DNA of 64,000 bases. Origin: Pelagibacteraceae bacterium AG-390-D18 (GTDB lineage: Bacteria > Pseudomonadota > Alphaproteobacteria > Pelagibacterales > Pelagibacteraceae). Below are positions 10,725 through 19,892 of the stretch, in pieces. The DNA is taken from positions 1 to 64,000 of the forward strand of contig QCGY01000003.1 of assembly GCA_003279715.1 (NCBI GenBank). The letters are read 5' to 3'. The position numbers and the translations under genes were made by a program. A model generated the notes under the pieces. It had not been told where the DNA came from. It saw nothing but the letters and a program-made list of their open reading frames with translations, and did not search any database. The stretch's first letter is position 1. Each line of letters begins with the position of its first letter.

Positions 10725-11368
10725 TTAAATAATCTGTTAACTAAAAATAATCCTAAAGCTACACAAGGTCCTATTCCAAAAGCAAATAATATAGTTCCAA
10801 TTCCAACTGTCCCTCCTAAATACCATCCAACACTTACTACTGAAATTTCTAAAGTTCCTCTAACTACAGCTATAGGAAAATTTGTAAGTTTTTGTAAACC
10901 TACCATTAAACCATCTCTTGGACCCGCACCTAAATTTGCAACTAAATAGATACCTCCACCAATCCCAACTGTTATTACTGATATGACAGCTAAAATTAAT
11001 TGATTAATATAATTGGAAGGAGTTGGAACAAATTTGATGCAAAGATCAATCATTATTGCAATTATCAAAGCATTTAAAATAGTCGCGATACCTGGTTTTT
11101 GACCAAGTGGTATCCAAAAAATTAAAACAGTGACACTTATTAAAAATGTAAGTATTCCAATGCTTAGGTTAACATTTAGAGAGAGCCCTTGAGCTAAAAC
11201 ACTCCAAGGAGAAGCTCCTGTAAACGAAACTATTAATAATCCTTCACCCAAACCAAACAACATTAAGCCAAAACAACAAAAAAATAATGTCGCAAATTTT
11301 GGTTTAAAATTATATGGTTTTTCTGAACTCCAATTTACTTTTGGTATATTCTTTATTTTTAGAAACAT
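10721..11368 (-). CDS. YczE/YitT-family integral membrane protein
   Basis: A 215-residue polytopic membrane protein with about five hydrophobic segments. It shows the family's glycine-rich motifs: a first helix with GEGLLIVSFTGASPWSVLAQG and a later helix with GIGGGIYLVANLGAGPRDGLM. The (A/G)xGPRDGLM element is characteristic of the YczE group, sometimes annotated as putative membrane transporter; the function is not established. The N-terminal ~25 residues are cytosolic-looking (KVNWSSEKPYNFKPKF). The gene is divergent from the secreted DUF6134-like gene and convergent with typA. Confidence 0.75.
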   Translation of the reverse strand: MFLKIKNIPKVNWSSEKPYNFKPKFATLFFCCFGLMLFGLGEGLLIVSFTGASPWSVLAQGLSLNVNLSIGILTFLISVTVLIFWIPLGQKPGIATILNALIIAIMIDLCIKFVPTPSNYINQLILAVISVITVGIGGGIYLVANLGAGPRDGLMVGLQKLTNFPIAVVRGTLEISVVSVGWYLGGTVGIGTILFAFGIGPCVALGLFLVNRLFN

Positions 11369-11420
11369 TATTTAATAAATTACTTCTTTTAAATTCAAAG
11401 TCTATTAAAGTAATTACTTT

Positions 11421-12101
11421 ATGAAAAAATTTTTATTCTTTATTTTTTTATTTCTCTATTCATTTAATAGTAATGCTCATATGGCTCATTATAATAAATT
11501 TAATAAAATAGAGATGGAAATTTTGAGAGATGGTGAAGTTATTGGTTACAATTACTATTTTTTCAAGAAAGATTCAGATAATACAACTGTTACAAATCAA
11601 TTAAAATTTACTGTTAAATTATTTGGAGCAACTATTTTTGAAGTTGAAAGTTTTGGTGAGGAAAAATATGTTAAAGATAAATTAATTTCTTTTAATTCAA
11701 AGACTCGTCAAAATAAAAAAGATAAATATGTTCAATTAAAAATAAATGAAAAAGAAAATGAATATGATATTAAAGGATCATCTTATACAGGTAGCGCATC
11801 ATTAGAAAACGTGATTGGTAATTGGTGGAATCATAAAATTCTCCAAACAAATTCTCAAATAAGTCCAATTTCAGGAAGTATTAAAGAACAAGTGGTCACA
11901 TTTATTAGCAAAGAAAAAATTGAACTATATGGAAAAACGTATGAAGTAGAGCATTTTAAATTAACTTCGAAAGATATGTCCCTTCCTGAAGATAAAAGAT
12001 TAAATTTTGATATTTGGTTTGATAAAAAAAATGCTTTAATTCTTAAAGTTGCCTATTCTCGAATGGGAAACTGGGAGTATAGAGTTAAAAAATTTGAATA
12101 A
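11421..12101 (+). CDS. Secreted DUF6134-family protein
   Basis: A 226-residue exported protein. A classical signal peptide (MKKFLFFIFLFLYSFNSNA) ends around residue 19-20. The mature part is predicted mostly beta-strand, with short alternating hydrophobic stretches (NKIEMEILRDGEVIGYNYYF, LKFTVKLFGATIFEVES), and resembles the DUF6134 periplasmic family of proteobacteria, whose role is unknown. It ends two bases before the convergent oxidoreductase gene. I cannot assign a biochemical function. Confidence 0.6.
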   Translation: MKKFLFFIFLFLYSFNSNAHMAHYNKFNKIEMEILRDGEVIGYNYYFFKKDSDNTTVTNQLKFTVKLFGATIFEVESFGEEKYVKDKLISFNSKTRQNKKDKYVQLKINEKENEYDIKGSSYTGSASLENVIGNWWNHKILQTNSQISPISGSIKEQVVTFISKEKIELYGKTYEVEHFKLTSKDMSLPEDKRLNFDIWFDKKNALILKVAYSRMGNWEYRVKKFE

Positions 12102-12103
12102 AT

Positions 12104-13075
12104 TTATTTAATAATTTTTTCATAAAGATCATTGGCACTTATCCAGCCTGCTTCAAGTCTTGGTCCCACAAACCAATCTGCACATACTCCTAAATTTAAT
12201 GAGGAATTCCAATAACTTTTTATCTTTAAAGGATTTGAATTTGATGAATATTTCCAGCCATGATTACTAGAAAATAATATTTTAGTTTTTTTAATACCTG
12301 TAAGCTTGAAAAAATGATCAATAAGAGTTTTAGAATTTATATCTTTATTTTCTCTATTTTTATTAATCATCTTATTTGCCCAATTATGAGTACTTTGCAG
12401 AGTCCATAAATCTTGATAGCTTTTAAATCTTTTTTTACTATTTTCTTTTGCGGCCCAACCCAAAATTTTGTCATCAAATAAATAGCTGCTCACATTTGTA
12501 TTTATTCTTTTTATTACAAACATAACTGTTATATTGGCGTCCATCTTAACTTTTTTTTTTATAAATGGAGCTTTTATAAATTTTCTTGATAACTTTGATA
12601 ATTGAGCAAATGGACAAGTTAAAATTAGTTTTTCATAAATCTTCTTATTTCCATCAGAAAAAGTAAGTACCCATTTTTTTTCTTTATAGTCAATTTTTTT
12701 TAATTCTGTTTGAAAATAACATTTAATATTTTTTAAAAGATATTTGCTAATATCATTATTTCCTTTTCTACCAATTATCTTCAAATGATTTTTATTTTCA
12801 TTTTTAAATTTATTTAGAAATATGTGTTTGCCACTCCATTTTTTTAGTATTTTTTTTTTTATTAAAATATTAATAAACTTTTTAAAAGCTGAAGTTTTAG
12901 GTGAAATATATTGTACCCCATGATCAAATCCTTTAACTTTATCTAATCTCTTAAAAGAAGACCTGCCCCCAGGCCCTCTTGCTTTATCAAACAAATCAAC
13001 TGAGTATTTTTTACTTAAAAGATTAGCAATTGTTGCCCCTGAAATACCTGAGCCAATTACACAATACCTGTTCAT
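12104..13075 (-). CDS. FAD-dependent amine-oxidase/renalase-like oxidoreductase
   Basis: A flavoprotein of the NAD(P)-binding Rossmann/amine-oxidase superfamily. The dinucleotide-binding motif VIGSGISGATIANLL is at residues 6-20, followed by the GPGGRSS element near residue 36. The DHGVQYIS stretch and the C-terminal GWISANDLYEKI flavin-contacting region are typical of the family. The length (323 residues) fits the renalase-like group; the substrate is unknown. Its ATG overlaps the pmbA stop (ATGA), so it is probably translated from the tldD-pmbA transcript. Confidence 0.82.
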   Translation of the reverse strand: MNRYCVIGSGISGATIANLLSKKYSVDLFDKARGPGGRSSFKRLDKVKGFDHGVQYISPKTSAFKKFINILIKKKILKKWSGKHIFLNKFKNENKNHLKIIGRKGNNDISKYLLKNIKCYFQTELKKIDYKEKKWVLTFSDGNKKIYEKLILTCPFAQLSKLSRKFIKAPFIKKKVKMDANITVMFVIKRINTNVSSYLFDDKILGWAAKENSKKRFKSYQDLWTLQSTHNWANKMINKNRENKDINSKTLIDHFFKLTGIKKTKILFSSNHGWKYSSNSNPLKIKSYWNSSLNLGVCADWFVGPRLEAGWISANDLYEKIIK

Positions 13076-14388
13076 TTTCCAGCAACAGTCATTCCATCAA
13101 TCATCATAGTGGGTGAGTTTACAGAATACTTAAATTCTAAATCATTTGCTAGTGTAATGTTTTTAAACATTTCATTAAAATTTCCAGCTATAGTTATTTC
13201 ATTTACTGGATATTTAAATTCACCATCTTCAATTAAAAAACCTGTGGCGCCTACTGAATAATCACCTGTTACTAGATTTGTTCCATGTCCTATAGTCTCA
13301 GTTACATATAAGATTTTAGAATGACTTTTTAACAAGTCATCATAGCTAACTTTTCCATTTTCAAAATAAAGATTAGTACTGCCGCCACTTCTTCCGTTAG
13401 ATTTTAAATTTAGTTTTTTTCCATTGTAAGTATCAATCAAATAGTTATTGAGAATTCCACTGTTCACTAAATTTAATGTTTCTGTTTTAACTCCTTCTGA
13501 GTCAAAACACTTTGAACCCATGCCTTTAATTAGATCAGGTTTATCAGTAATATTGACTGAATTAGAAAAAATTTGCTGGTTTACTTTATCTTTAAGAAAT
13601 GATGTTCCTCTTGCTATAGATGAAGCAGAGATTGCGCCCGCAAAAGAACTTAAAAATCCTTTTGATATTCTTTTATCAAAAATAATACTTATTTTATCGC
13701 TTCCAATTTTTTTAGGACTAAGTTTTTTTATAGTTTGTTCAGCAGCAACTTTACCAAGTTCTAAAGGATTTGAGATATCACTTAAGTGACATTTGCTTGT
13801 GAATTCATAATCTCTTTCCATACTATTCTCATTTTTTGCAACTGTTACGCATGATGCAGTAAATGATGATGATTTGTATCCATTACAGAAACCATCACTA
13901 TTTGCTAAAATAAAGTTTGATTTATTTTCTGTAAAACCTGATTCTGTGTTTATGATTTTTTTGTCAATTGAAGCTGTTTCCTCTAATTCTTTTAAATAGT
14001 CTATTTTTTTATCATTCTCTAAATGAGATTGATCATATAAATTTAAATCTTTAATATTTTTCGCTAATAATTCTTTATCAGGTAATGAATTAAATTCGTC
14101 TTCTGGAGTAATTTTTGTAGTTTCAAAGCATTTTTCAATTAATGTTTTTAAATTGTCAGCTAATAAATTTGATGAAGATATTGATGATTTTTTTTTATCT
14201 ATGTAAGTCTCAATACTTATTGCCAAACTATCAGATCTATTTGATTCATCTAAAACTTTATTTCTAAAACTTACTGTCTCTGAAATTGAATTTCCTACAG
14301 TTACACTTGCATCAGTTGCTCCAAGTTTTTTAGCTAAATCTAAACAGTATGAAGCCTTTGATTTTAAATACTCTTGGTCTTTAATCAT
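13072..14388 (-). CDS. pmbA: TldE/PmbA-type subunit of the TldD/E peptidase
   Basis: Partner subunit of the TldD-TldE heterodimeric metallopeptidase, which digests unfolded or modified peptides and in enterobacteria matures microcin B17 and degrades CcdA. At 438 residues it shows the family fold markers, such as GRSGGSTNLYFENG and the conserved C-terminal NSPTMMIDGMTVAGK. It lacks the HExxxH motif, as expected for TldE. It starts three bases after tldD ends, the usual alphaproteobacterial arrangement. No RiPP-type precursor was noticed nearby. Confidence 0.92.
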   Translation of the reverse strand: MIKDQEYLKSKASYCLDLAKKLGATDASVTVGNSISETVSFRNKVLDESNRSDSLAISIETYIDKKKSSISSSNLLADNLKTLIEKCFETTKITPEDEFNSLPDKELLAKNIKDLNLYDQSHLENDKKIDYLKELEETASIDKKIINTESGFTENKSNFILANSDGFCNGYKSSSFTASCVTVAKNENSMERDYEFTSKCHLSDISNPLELGKVAAEQTIKKLSPKKIGSDKISIIFDKRISKGFLSSFAGAISASSIARGTSFLKDKVNQQIFSNSVNITDKPDLIKGMGSKCFDSEGVKTETLNLVNSGILNNYLIDTYNGKKLNLKSNGRSGGSTNLYFENGKVSYDDLLKSHSKILYVTETIGHGTNLVTGDYSVGATGFLIEDGEFKYPVNEITIAGNFNEMFKNITLANDLEFKYSVNSPTMMIDGMTVAGK

Positions 14389-14391
14389 GAT

Positions 14392-15804
14392 TTATAGTTT
14401 TGTTCCACCAACAGTCATTTTATCTATTAAAATAGAAGGTTGAGCTACTCCAACTGGTACGCCTTGACCCGCTTTACCACAAGTTCCAATACCTGGATCC
14501 ATCATCATATCGTTTCCAACCATTGATACTTCTTTTAAAATTGATGGACCATCACCTATTAAAGTTGCTCCTTTAATTGGTGATCCAATTTTACCATTAT
14601 TTATTTCGTAAGCTTCTGTACAATTAAAAACAAATTTTCCAGATGTAATATCTACCTGTCCTCCTCCGAAACTTACGGCAAATATTCCTCTATCAACTGA
14701 TTTAATCATTTCATCTTGAGTTTGATTTCCACTTAACATCATTGTGTTTCTCATTCTTGGAAGCACAATATGTTTATAATTTTCTCTTCTGCCGCTACCC
14801 GTAGATCTAGTATTCATCAATCTTGCATTTAATCTGTCTTGCATAAAATTTTTTAGAATTCCATTTTCAATTAAAACTGTTCTTTCTGTAGGTGTACCCT
14901 CATCATCAATAGTTAAACTACCTCTTCTTTTATCTATAGTTCCATCGTCAACAATCGTTACTCCCTCGCTAGCAACTTTTTGACCCATTAAATCGTGAAA
15001 TGCAGATGTTTTTTTTCTATTAAAATCACCCTCTAAACCATGTCCAATAGCTTCATGAATTAGTATAGCGGGCCAGCCAGGACCTAAAACAACTTTCATT
15101 TCACCAGCTGGAGCTGGCTTGCTATCTAAATTTACCGAAGCAATCCTTAATGCCTCTTCACAAACATTTTTCCAATTATCATTTTTTAAATAATCATCAT
15201 AAGATTGTCTTCCACCTATCCCATACACACCCGTCTCTTTTCTTCCATTTTTTTCAAGCATAACCGAAACATTAAACCTAATTAAAGGACGAACGTCAGT
15301 TAAAGCTTCACCACCAGAACGAATTATTTCAATAGATTTTTGTTCCCCACTAAAACTAGCTGTCACCTGTTTTACTGTTGAGTCTTTTTTGCGTAAGTAA
15401 TTATTCACTTTATTTAGAACTTCTAATTTTGCATCTAATGTTTTTTGCTCAATAGGATTAATATCATCATAAAATTTATTATTAGTTTTTGGAATTTCAT
15501 GATTATAAGTTCCTTTAATTGATTTAAGTGTAGATTTAAGATTTTCTGCAGAGTTTTTTAAAGCATCTTTAGATATTTCATTTGAATGAGAGTAAGCAAC
15601 TACATCATTAGAAATTGCCCTAAATCCAAAACCAAGATCAGAGTTATAATTTGAACTTTTAATTTTATTATCATCTAATAAAATTGACTCTGATTTTGAG
15701 TTTTCAAAATATATCTCTCCATCATCACAATTTTTTAAAGTTTCAGATACAATTTCATCCACATCTTTTCTGGTTAAGTCTGATTTATCAAAAAAATTAC
15801 TCAT
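14392..15804 (-). CDS. tldD: Metallopeptidase TldD
   Basis: Catalytic subunit of the TldD/E protease. The zinc-binding HEAIGHGLEGD (HExxxH) lies at about residue 247-257. The flanking elements ILIHEAIGHG and the C-terminal GTCGKAGQGVPVGVAQP, with a PSILIDKMTVGG end, match the family. Length is 470 residues, as usual. The gene leads a three-gene run (tldD, pmbA, FAD oxidoreductase) and is divergent from the DCC-type thiol gene, with an 89-base gap that must hold both promoters. Confidence 0.95.
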   Translation of the reverse strand: MSNFFDKSDLTRKDVDEIVSETLKNCDDGEIYFENSKSESILLDDNKIKSSNYNSDLGFGFRAISNDVVAYSHSNEISKDALKNSAENLKSTLKSIKGTYNHEIPKTNNKFYDDINPIEQKTLDAKLEVLNKVNNYLRKKDSTVKQVTASFSGEQKSIEIIRSGGEALTDVRPLIRFNVSVMLEKNGRKETGVYGIGGRQSYDDYLKNDNWKNVCEEALRIASVNLDSKPAPAGEMKVVLGPGWPAILIHEAIGHGLEGDFNRKKTSAFHDLMGQKVASEGVTIVDDGTIDKRRGSLTIDDEGTPTERTVLIENGILKNFMQDRLNARLMNTRSTGSGRRENYKHIVLPRMRNTMMLSGNQTQDEMIKSVDRGIFAVSFGGGQVDITSGKFVFNCTEAYEINNGKIGSPIKGATLIGDGPSILKEVSMVGNDMMMDPGIGTCGKAGQGVPVGVAQPSILIDKMTVGGTKL

Positions 15805-15893
15805 AAATACTACATAGTTGTTTGTATGTAATTTTCAATGGATGATTTTACGCATGTACAATATTTAATCTCACATGTAATTATTCATCAATA

Positions 15894-16241
15894 ATGAAAG
15901 TTTATTTTAATAATTCATGTAAAATTTGTCGGTCTGAAATCAATCTATATAAAAAAGAGAAGATAGAAGAAATTGAATGGATTGATATTACCAATAATTC
16001 AAATGCTGAAAAAGAAACATCTAAAAAAGATAAAGAGCTTTTAAGAAGATTACACGTTAAAGATGGAAATAGAGTTATAGAGGGAGCAGAAGCTTTTCTT
16101 TTTGTTTGGAAAAAAATTCCTAAATATAAATTTTTGTATAATTTTTTTAAACTTCCAATAATTTTTCAAATTTTTAAATATATTTATGAATTTATTGCCT
16201 ATTTTTTATATTTAAAAAATAAAAAACAGCTTAAGAGCTAG
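15894..16241 (+). CDS. DCC1-like (DUF393) thiol-disulfide protein
   Basis: A 115-residue protein with a thioredoxin-like CxxC (Cys9-Lys-Ile-Cys12) in the motif VYFNNSCKICRSEI. It fits the DCC1/YuxK family of predicted thiol-disulfide oxidoreductases, here of somewhat short length. The IEWIDIT and GAEAFLFVWKKIPKYKFLY segments also match the family. The C-terminus is hydrophobic (FQIFKYIYEFIAYFLYL) and may be a membrane anchor. Its last four bases overlap the convergent small membrane-protein gene. Confidence 0.8.
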   Translation: MKVYFNNSCKICRSEINLYKKEKIEEIEWIDITNNSNAEKETSKKDKELLRRLHVKDGNRVIEGAEAFLFVWKKIPKYKFLYNFFKLPIIFQIFKYIYEFIAYFLYLKNKKQLKS

Positions 16242-16531
16242 CTTGTAAAAAATAATAAAATTTTACTTAACAAAGACATTGAGGCAATAAACATAATCAT
16301 TACAACAGAATACATTAAGGTAATAATTTTATTTTTTTTTCTTCTTAGTCTAACAAAAGCTTTATCATCTAAATCTGAAATGTCCCTTTCGCCAATTACA
16401 TGATAATCATAACTCCAACGCCATGTAGAATCTCCAAGTCTGGGGTCTAGATTATTAAAATAAGTTATCCAAGAAAGAATGTATCTTAAGATAAGATACA
16501 AAATTAACATTGTAATTGTTCCAAAAAACAT
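16238..16531 (-). CDS. Small two-helix membrane protein, unrecognised
   Basis: A 97-residue protein with an N-terminal membrane segment (TMLILYLILRYILSWI, residues ~7-22), a soluble loop rich in charge (NLDPRLGDSTWRWSYDYHV...SDLDDKAFVRLRRKKNK) and a C-terminal membrane segment (MYSVVMIMFIASMSLLSKILLFF). I do not recognise the family. Mixed composition and a firm fit between neighbours suggest a real gene. It lies 30 bases downstream of the coiled-coil protein gene on the same strand and could be co-transcribed with it. Confidence 0.6.
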   Translation of the reverse strand: MFFGTITMLILYLILRYILSWITYFNNLDPRLGDSTWRWSYDYHVIGERDISDLDDKAFVRLRRKKNKIITLMYSVVMIMFIASMSLLSKILLFFTS

Positions 16532-16561
16532 AAAATATATTACTTAATTAATTTAGATAAT

Positions 16562-17743
16562 TTAATTGTTATTTTTAGACCTTTTTCTACCAATTAGTTG
16601 GGTAAGCGAGTCTACCATTGTGTCAGATGCTTTAAATATTTCATTGTTTTTAAACTCATGAGAAATATTTTTTTCAGGATTTGTCTTATCTTCAATGACT
16701 ATTCCCTCATCTGGAGAATTGTTTTTAATATAGATTAATAATAACCATTCTTCATCAGAAGACTCATCCCATTTTACAAAAATCTCTCCTGTCTCAAATC
16801 TTTTATCAATACATCTGAAAATAGACATATGTCTAGTTATATGTCTTTTATTTAACTGAAACACTAAACTACTTGCGCTACGATAAAAACTTTCAAGTGC
16901 AAATTCTATTTTTTGTCTTGCTATAGTGTATTCTTTTTCTTTTTGGAGGAGTGTTTCTCTATCTTCATCCCCTTGTAATTTTACTCCAAGAGCCTCTACT
17001 CTTTCTTTTATTTTCTGGTCTCTAATTATTCGGTATTTTTCTTTTAATTTTTCTATTCTTTGTTGAAGACCAGAGTAATCCTCTCTTTTTTCTCTAAGTG
17101 ATATTTTTTCTAGTTTTTCTAACTCTTTAACTTCTCTAATTCTAAATTTTTCAATTTGTTTTTCTAATCTTAATTGTTTTAAAAACTGTTTTTGTTTTTC
17201 AGCCTGCTCAATTCTTAATAATGCCTGCTCTTTTCTTAAGAATAATTTTATGTCTCTAGCTCTTTGTTTTTCTATCTTTATTTCTTCTTTTAAAGCCTGC
17301 TCTTTTAACTTGATTTTTAATTCTTCTTCCCTTTGTTTTTCATTTTCAAGTTCAATTTTTTCTAGTCTTTCTTTTTCTTGTCTCTCTAATTTTAACCTTC
17401 TTGCTTCATCCTTTTTGACTGTTTTATATTGTGCTATTGTATTTGCAATTTTGTCAAAAAATGCCTGTATATATTTTTCAAAACTAAAATTTATGTTGAA
17501 ATTTATTTCTGGTTTTAAAGAATTTTGAAAATTAATTATTTTAAGAATAAAATTCTCTTTTTTAGGCTCTTTTGACTTAATGATTTTTTTAATTTTTTTT
17601 AATTTTACTTTATTTTTTTTTACTCTTTTGTGAGTATGTTTAAATTTAGATTTGATTTTTTTTACTTTTTTATTACTAGTTTTAAATTTTTTACTAGTTT
17701 TCTTTTTAATTATTTTTTTTGATTTTTTTTTTGTTTTTTTCAT
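16562..17743 (-). CDS. Lysine-rich coiled-coil protein with conserved-looking C-terminal domain, unrecognised
   Basis: A 393-residue protein from ATG 17743; a TTG eight codons earlier is possible but has no better ribosome binding site. Three zones are visible. Residues ~1-65 are almost entirely Lys with Ser/Thr. Residues ~110-275 are Glu/Lys/Arg/Gln-rich heptad-like sequence, surely a long coiled coil. The last ~110 residues are a globular domain with Trp and hydrophobic patches (ALESFYRSASSLVFQLNKRH, EEWLLLIYIKN). The basic head suggests nucleic acid or membrane-surface binding. No family recognised and no function proposed. It lies just downstream of cfa on the same strand. Confidence 0.7.
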   Translation of the reverse strand: MKKTKKKSKKIIKKKTSKKFKTSNKKVKKIKSKFKHTHKRVKKNKVKLKKIKKIIKSKEPKKENFILKIINFQNSLKPEINFNINFSFEKYIQAFFDKIANTIAQYKTVKKDEARRLKLERQEKERLEKIELENEKQREEELKIKLKEQALKEEIKIEKQRARDIKLFLRKEQALLRIEQAEKQKQFLKQLRLEKQIEKFRIREVKELEKLEKISLREKREDYSGLQQRIEKLKEKYRIIRDQKIKERVEALGVKLQGDEDRETLLQKEKEYTIARQKIEFALESFYRSASSLVFQLNKRHITRHMSIFRCIDKRFETGEIFVKWDESSDEEWLLLIYIKNNSPDEGIVIEDKTNPEKNISHEFKNNEIFKASDTMVDSLTQLIGRKRSKNNN

Positions 17744-17771
17744 TTTCAAGAGAGTCTTTTCTATCAATAAT

Positions 17772-18962
17772 TTATTGATAAATATAGTCTCTTGTAACTG
17801 GTGTTGAAGTATAATTTTTTGTTAATTGAAATTGATATACAACCTGATCTCCCCATTTGAATGCCATTTCACATCCAGCTAAATAAAATTCCCACATTCT
17901 AAAAAATTTCTCATCAAACATTTCAATAATTTTTTCTTTATTGTTAATGCAATTTTCTTTCCAATGTCTAAGAGTATGAGAATAATGAAGCCTCAATACT
18001 TCAATATCAGCAACGATTAAACCTGCATTTTCAATTGGGGTAGTTACCTCACTTAAACTCGGCGTATAACCACCAGGAAAAATATATTTTGTTATCCAGG
18101 GGTGTGGGTCTCTTGGAGGATTTACCGAGCCTATCGTATGAATTAAAGATACACCATCATCATTTAATAATTTATCAATTTGCTTAAAAAATCTCTTATA
18201 AAATTTCCTACCAACATGCTCGAACATTCCGACACTTACAATTCTATCGAATTTTTCATCAAGCTGTCGGTAATCTATTAATTTAAATGTGACTTGATTT
18301 TCTAAATTAAGTTCTTTTACTTTTTTTTTGCAGTAACTAAGTTGATTTTCAGACAGCGTTATTCCTGTAACCTCACAATTAGCACTTTGAGCTATATCAA
18401 TAGCTAAAGATCCCCATCCACATCCAATATCTAGAACTTTCTGATTAGGCTTTATGTTTAATTTTTTTATAATATGCTGAATTTTATTATTTTGAGCGTC
18501 CTCAAGTTTATCTGTTTCATTCTTAAAATATGCACACGAGTATTGTCTCTTGGGATCTAAGAATAAATCATAAAGATCATCTGAAATATCATAGTGATGA
18601 GATACATTCATTTTAGATTTTTTAATAAAATTAAAGTTAGTTAAGTATCTATATGATCCTCTTAGTCTATTTATCAGATAGCTAAATAAATTAAGGTCAT
18701 TTCTTCCAAAATTCATTAAAGCTAAATCTAAAAAATCACTCAAACTTCCATTTTCAATTACTATATCTCCATCAGTATAAGCTTCACCAAAATATAAATC
18801 TGGATGAAACAATAATTTATAATGAAGTTTTTTATCTAAAATTTTTAATTTAATTGGCTTATCACTTTTAGGTGTTCCAATAATATAATTTTTAGCATCA
18901 GCATTCTCCAAGATAAATCCATCTTTCTTAAATACCCCATTAAGAAATCTAGCTAATTGCAT
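17772..18962 (-). CDS. cfa: Cyclopropane-fatty-acyl-phospholipid synthase family methyltransferase
   Basis: SAM-dependent enzyme that adds a methylene bridge to unsaturated acyl chains of membrane phospholipids. At 396 residues it has the normal length. The N-terminal lipid-binding domain precedes the catalytic part, which has HHYDISDDLYDLFLD at 122-136, the SAM-binding VLDIGCGWGS at 176-185, GITLSENQL, and the family VSVGMFEHVG and FPGGYTPS stretches. The ATG overlaps the stop of the DapA-like gene by one base (TAATG). The exact lipid product (cyclopropane or other methylated fatty acid) cannot be decided. Confidence 0.93.
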   Translation of the reverse strand: MQLARFLNGVFKKDGFILENADAKNYIIGTPKSDKPIKLKILDKKLHYKLLFHPDLYFGEAYTDGDIVIENGSLSDFLDLALMNFGRNDLNLFSYLINRLRGSYRYLTNFNFIKKSKMNVSHHYDISDDLYDLFLDPKRQYSCAYFKNETDKLEDAQNNKIQHIIKKLNIKPNQKVLDIGCGWGSLAIDIAQSANCEVTGITLSENQLSYCKKKVKELNLENQVTFKLIDYRQLDEKFDRIVSVGMFEHVGRKFYKRFFKQIDKLLNDDGVSLIHTIGSVNPPRDPHPWITKYIFPGGYTPSLSEVTTPIENAGLIVADIEVLRLHYSHTLRHWKENCINNKEKIIEMFDEKFFRMWEFYLAGCEMAFKWGDQVVYQFQLTKNYTSTPVTRDYIYQ

Positions 18963-19846
18963 TAAGCCACCATCGCTGATTTTTTAGAAAAATTTAATTT
19001 TTCCAAATTACCCATTAACTCCTTTTCCTCTTTAGAATTTAAGATCGATAATGGTGGTAAAACATTTTTATAAATAATATCATTATTCGAGTAATAAGTA
19101 TGAAGTCCAGATATTAAATTATATTTTTCAAATATACTTCTAACATCACAAAGCTTTTGATTAGCTGTTTGTTCTTTTTTTTGTAAAAAATCATCATAAA
19201 CTTTTCTTGCTAGAGCAGATGTAACATTACAGGTAGCTGTAATTATTCCAGAGCAGCCAAGCTCTAAACCTTTCAGTAATTTAGACTCCGAGCCTGGTAA
19301 TATAGAAAAATTATCTATTTCTAGATTTTCAAAAAGATTATAAGAACTATCTTTAACACCAATAATTTGTTCGGGAAATCGTTTAACTAATTCTTGAACA
19401 CATTCTATACTAAACTTGTACCCACATAATTTTTCAAAATTATAAAGTACTATTTCACACTCAGGGTGAGCCTCTATTATTTTTGTATAAAAGTTAATAA
19501 CATTGTTATCTTCATATTTATAAAATGCAGGTGGCATAATTAAAAATTTTTTAAAATTTAATGATCTGGCCACGTTCATTAAATTGATAGTTTCACTTAA
19601 AGAATTTAAACCAGTTCCAATTATATACTTATCTTTATATTTGCTTAAAGATAATTGATTAAATAATTTTATCTTCTCAGTAATCGATATGAGTTGAGCC
19701 TGACCTGTACTCCCAAATATTGCAGCTCCATGACAACCTTGGTCAATAATCATCTCTGCATGTTGAATAGTCTTAGTAACATTTAAAGTTAAATCATTAT
19801 CAATAACAGACATTGATGCAGCATATATGCCGTTAATTTTACTCAT
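18962..19846 (-). CDS. DapA/NAL-family class I aldolase
   Basis: A 294-residue TIM-barrel lyase/aldolase of the dihydrodipicolinate synthase/N-acetylneuraminate lyase superfamily. The Schiff-base lysine is Lys165 (IIGVKDSS), the catalytic tyrosine Tyr135 (VLYNFEK), and the carboxylate-binding loop is GSTGQ at 45-49, where DapA itself usually has GTTGE. These differences and the unrelated neighbour (cfa, one-base overlap) argue against dedicated lysine synthesis and for a sugar-acid or hydroxy-keto-acid aldolase. The substrate is not determinable. Confidence 0.85.
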   Translation of the reverse strand: MSKINGIYAASMSVIDNDLTLNVTKTIQHAEMIIDQGCHGAAIFGSTGQAQLISITEKIKLFNQLSLSKYKDKYIIGTGLNSLSETINLMNVARSLNFKKFLIMPPAFYKYEDNNVINFYTKIIEAHPECEIVLYNFEKLCGYKFSIECVQELVKRFPEQIIGVKDSSYNLFENLEIDNFSILPGSESKLLKGLELGCSGIITATCNVTSALARKVYDDFLQKKEQTANQKLCDVRSIFEKYNLISGLHTYYSNNDIIYKNVLPPLSILNSKEEKELMGNLEKLNFSKKSAMVA

Positions 19847-19892
19847 AATAAAAATTTATATAAAAAAATAAATTTAGTAAAGGCTTAATCAA

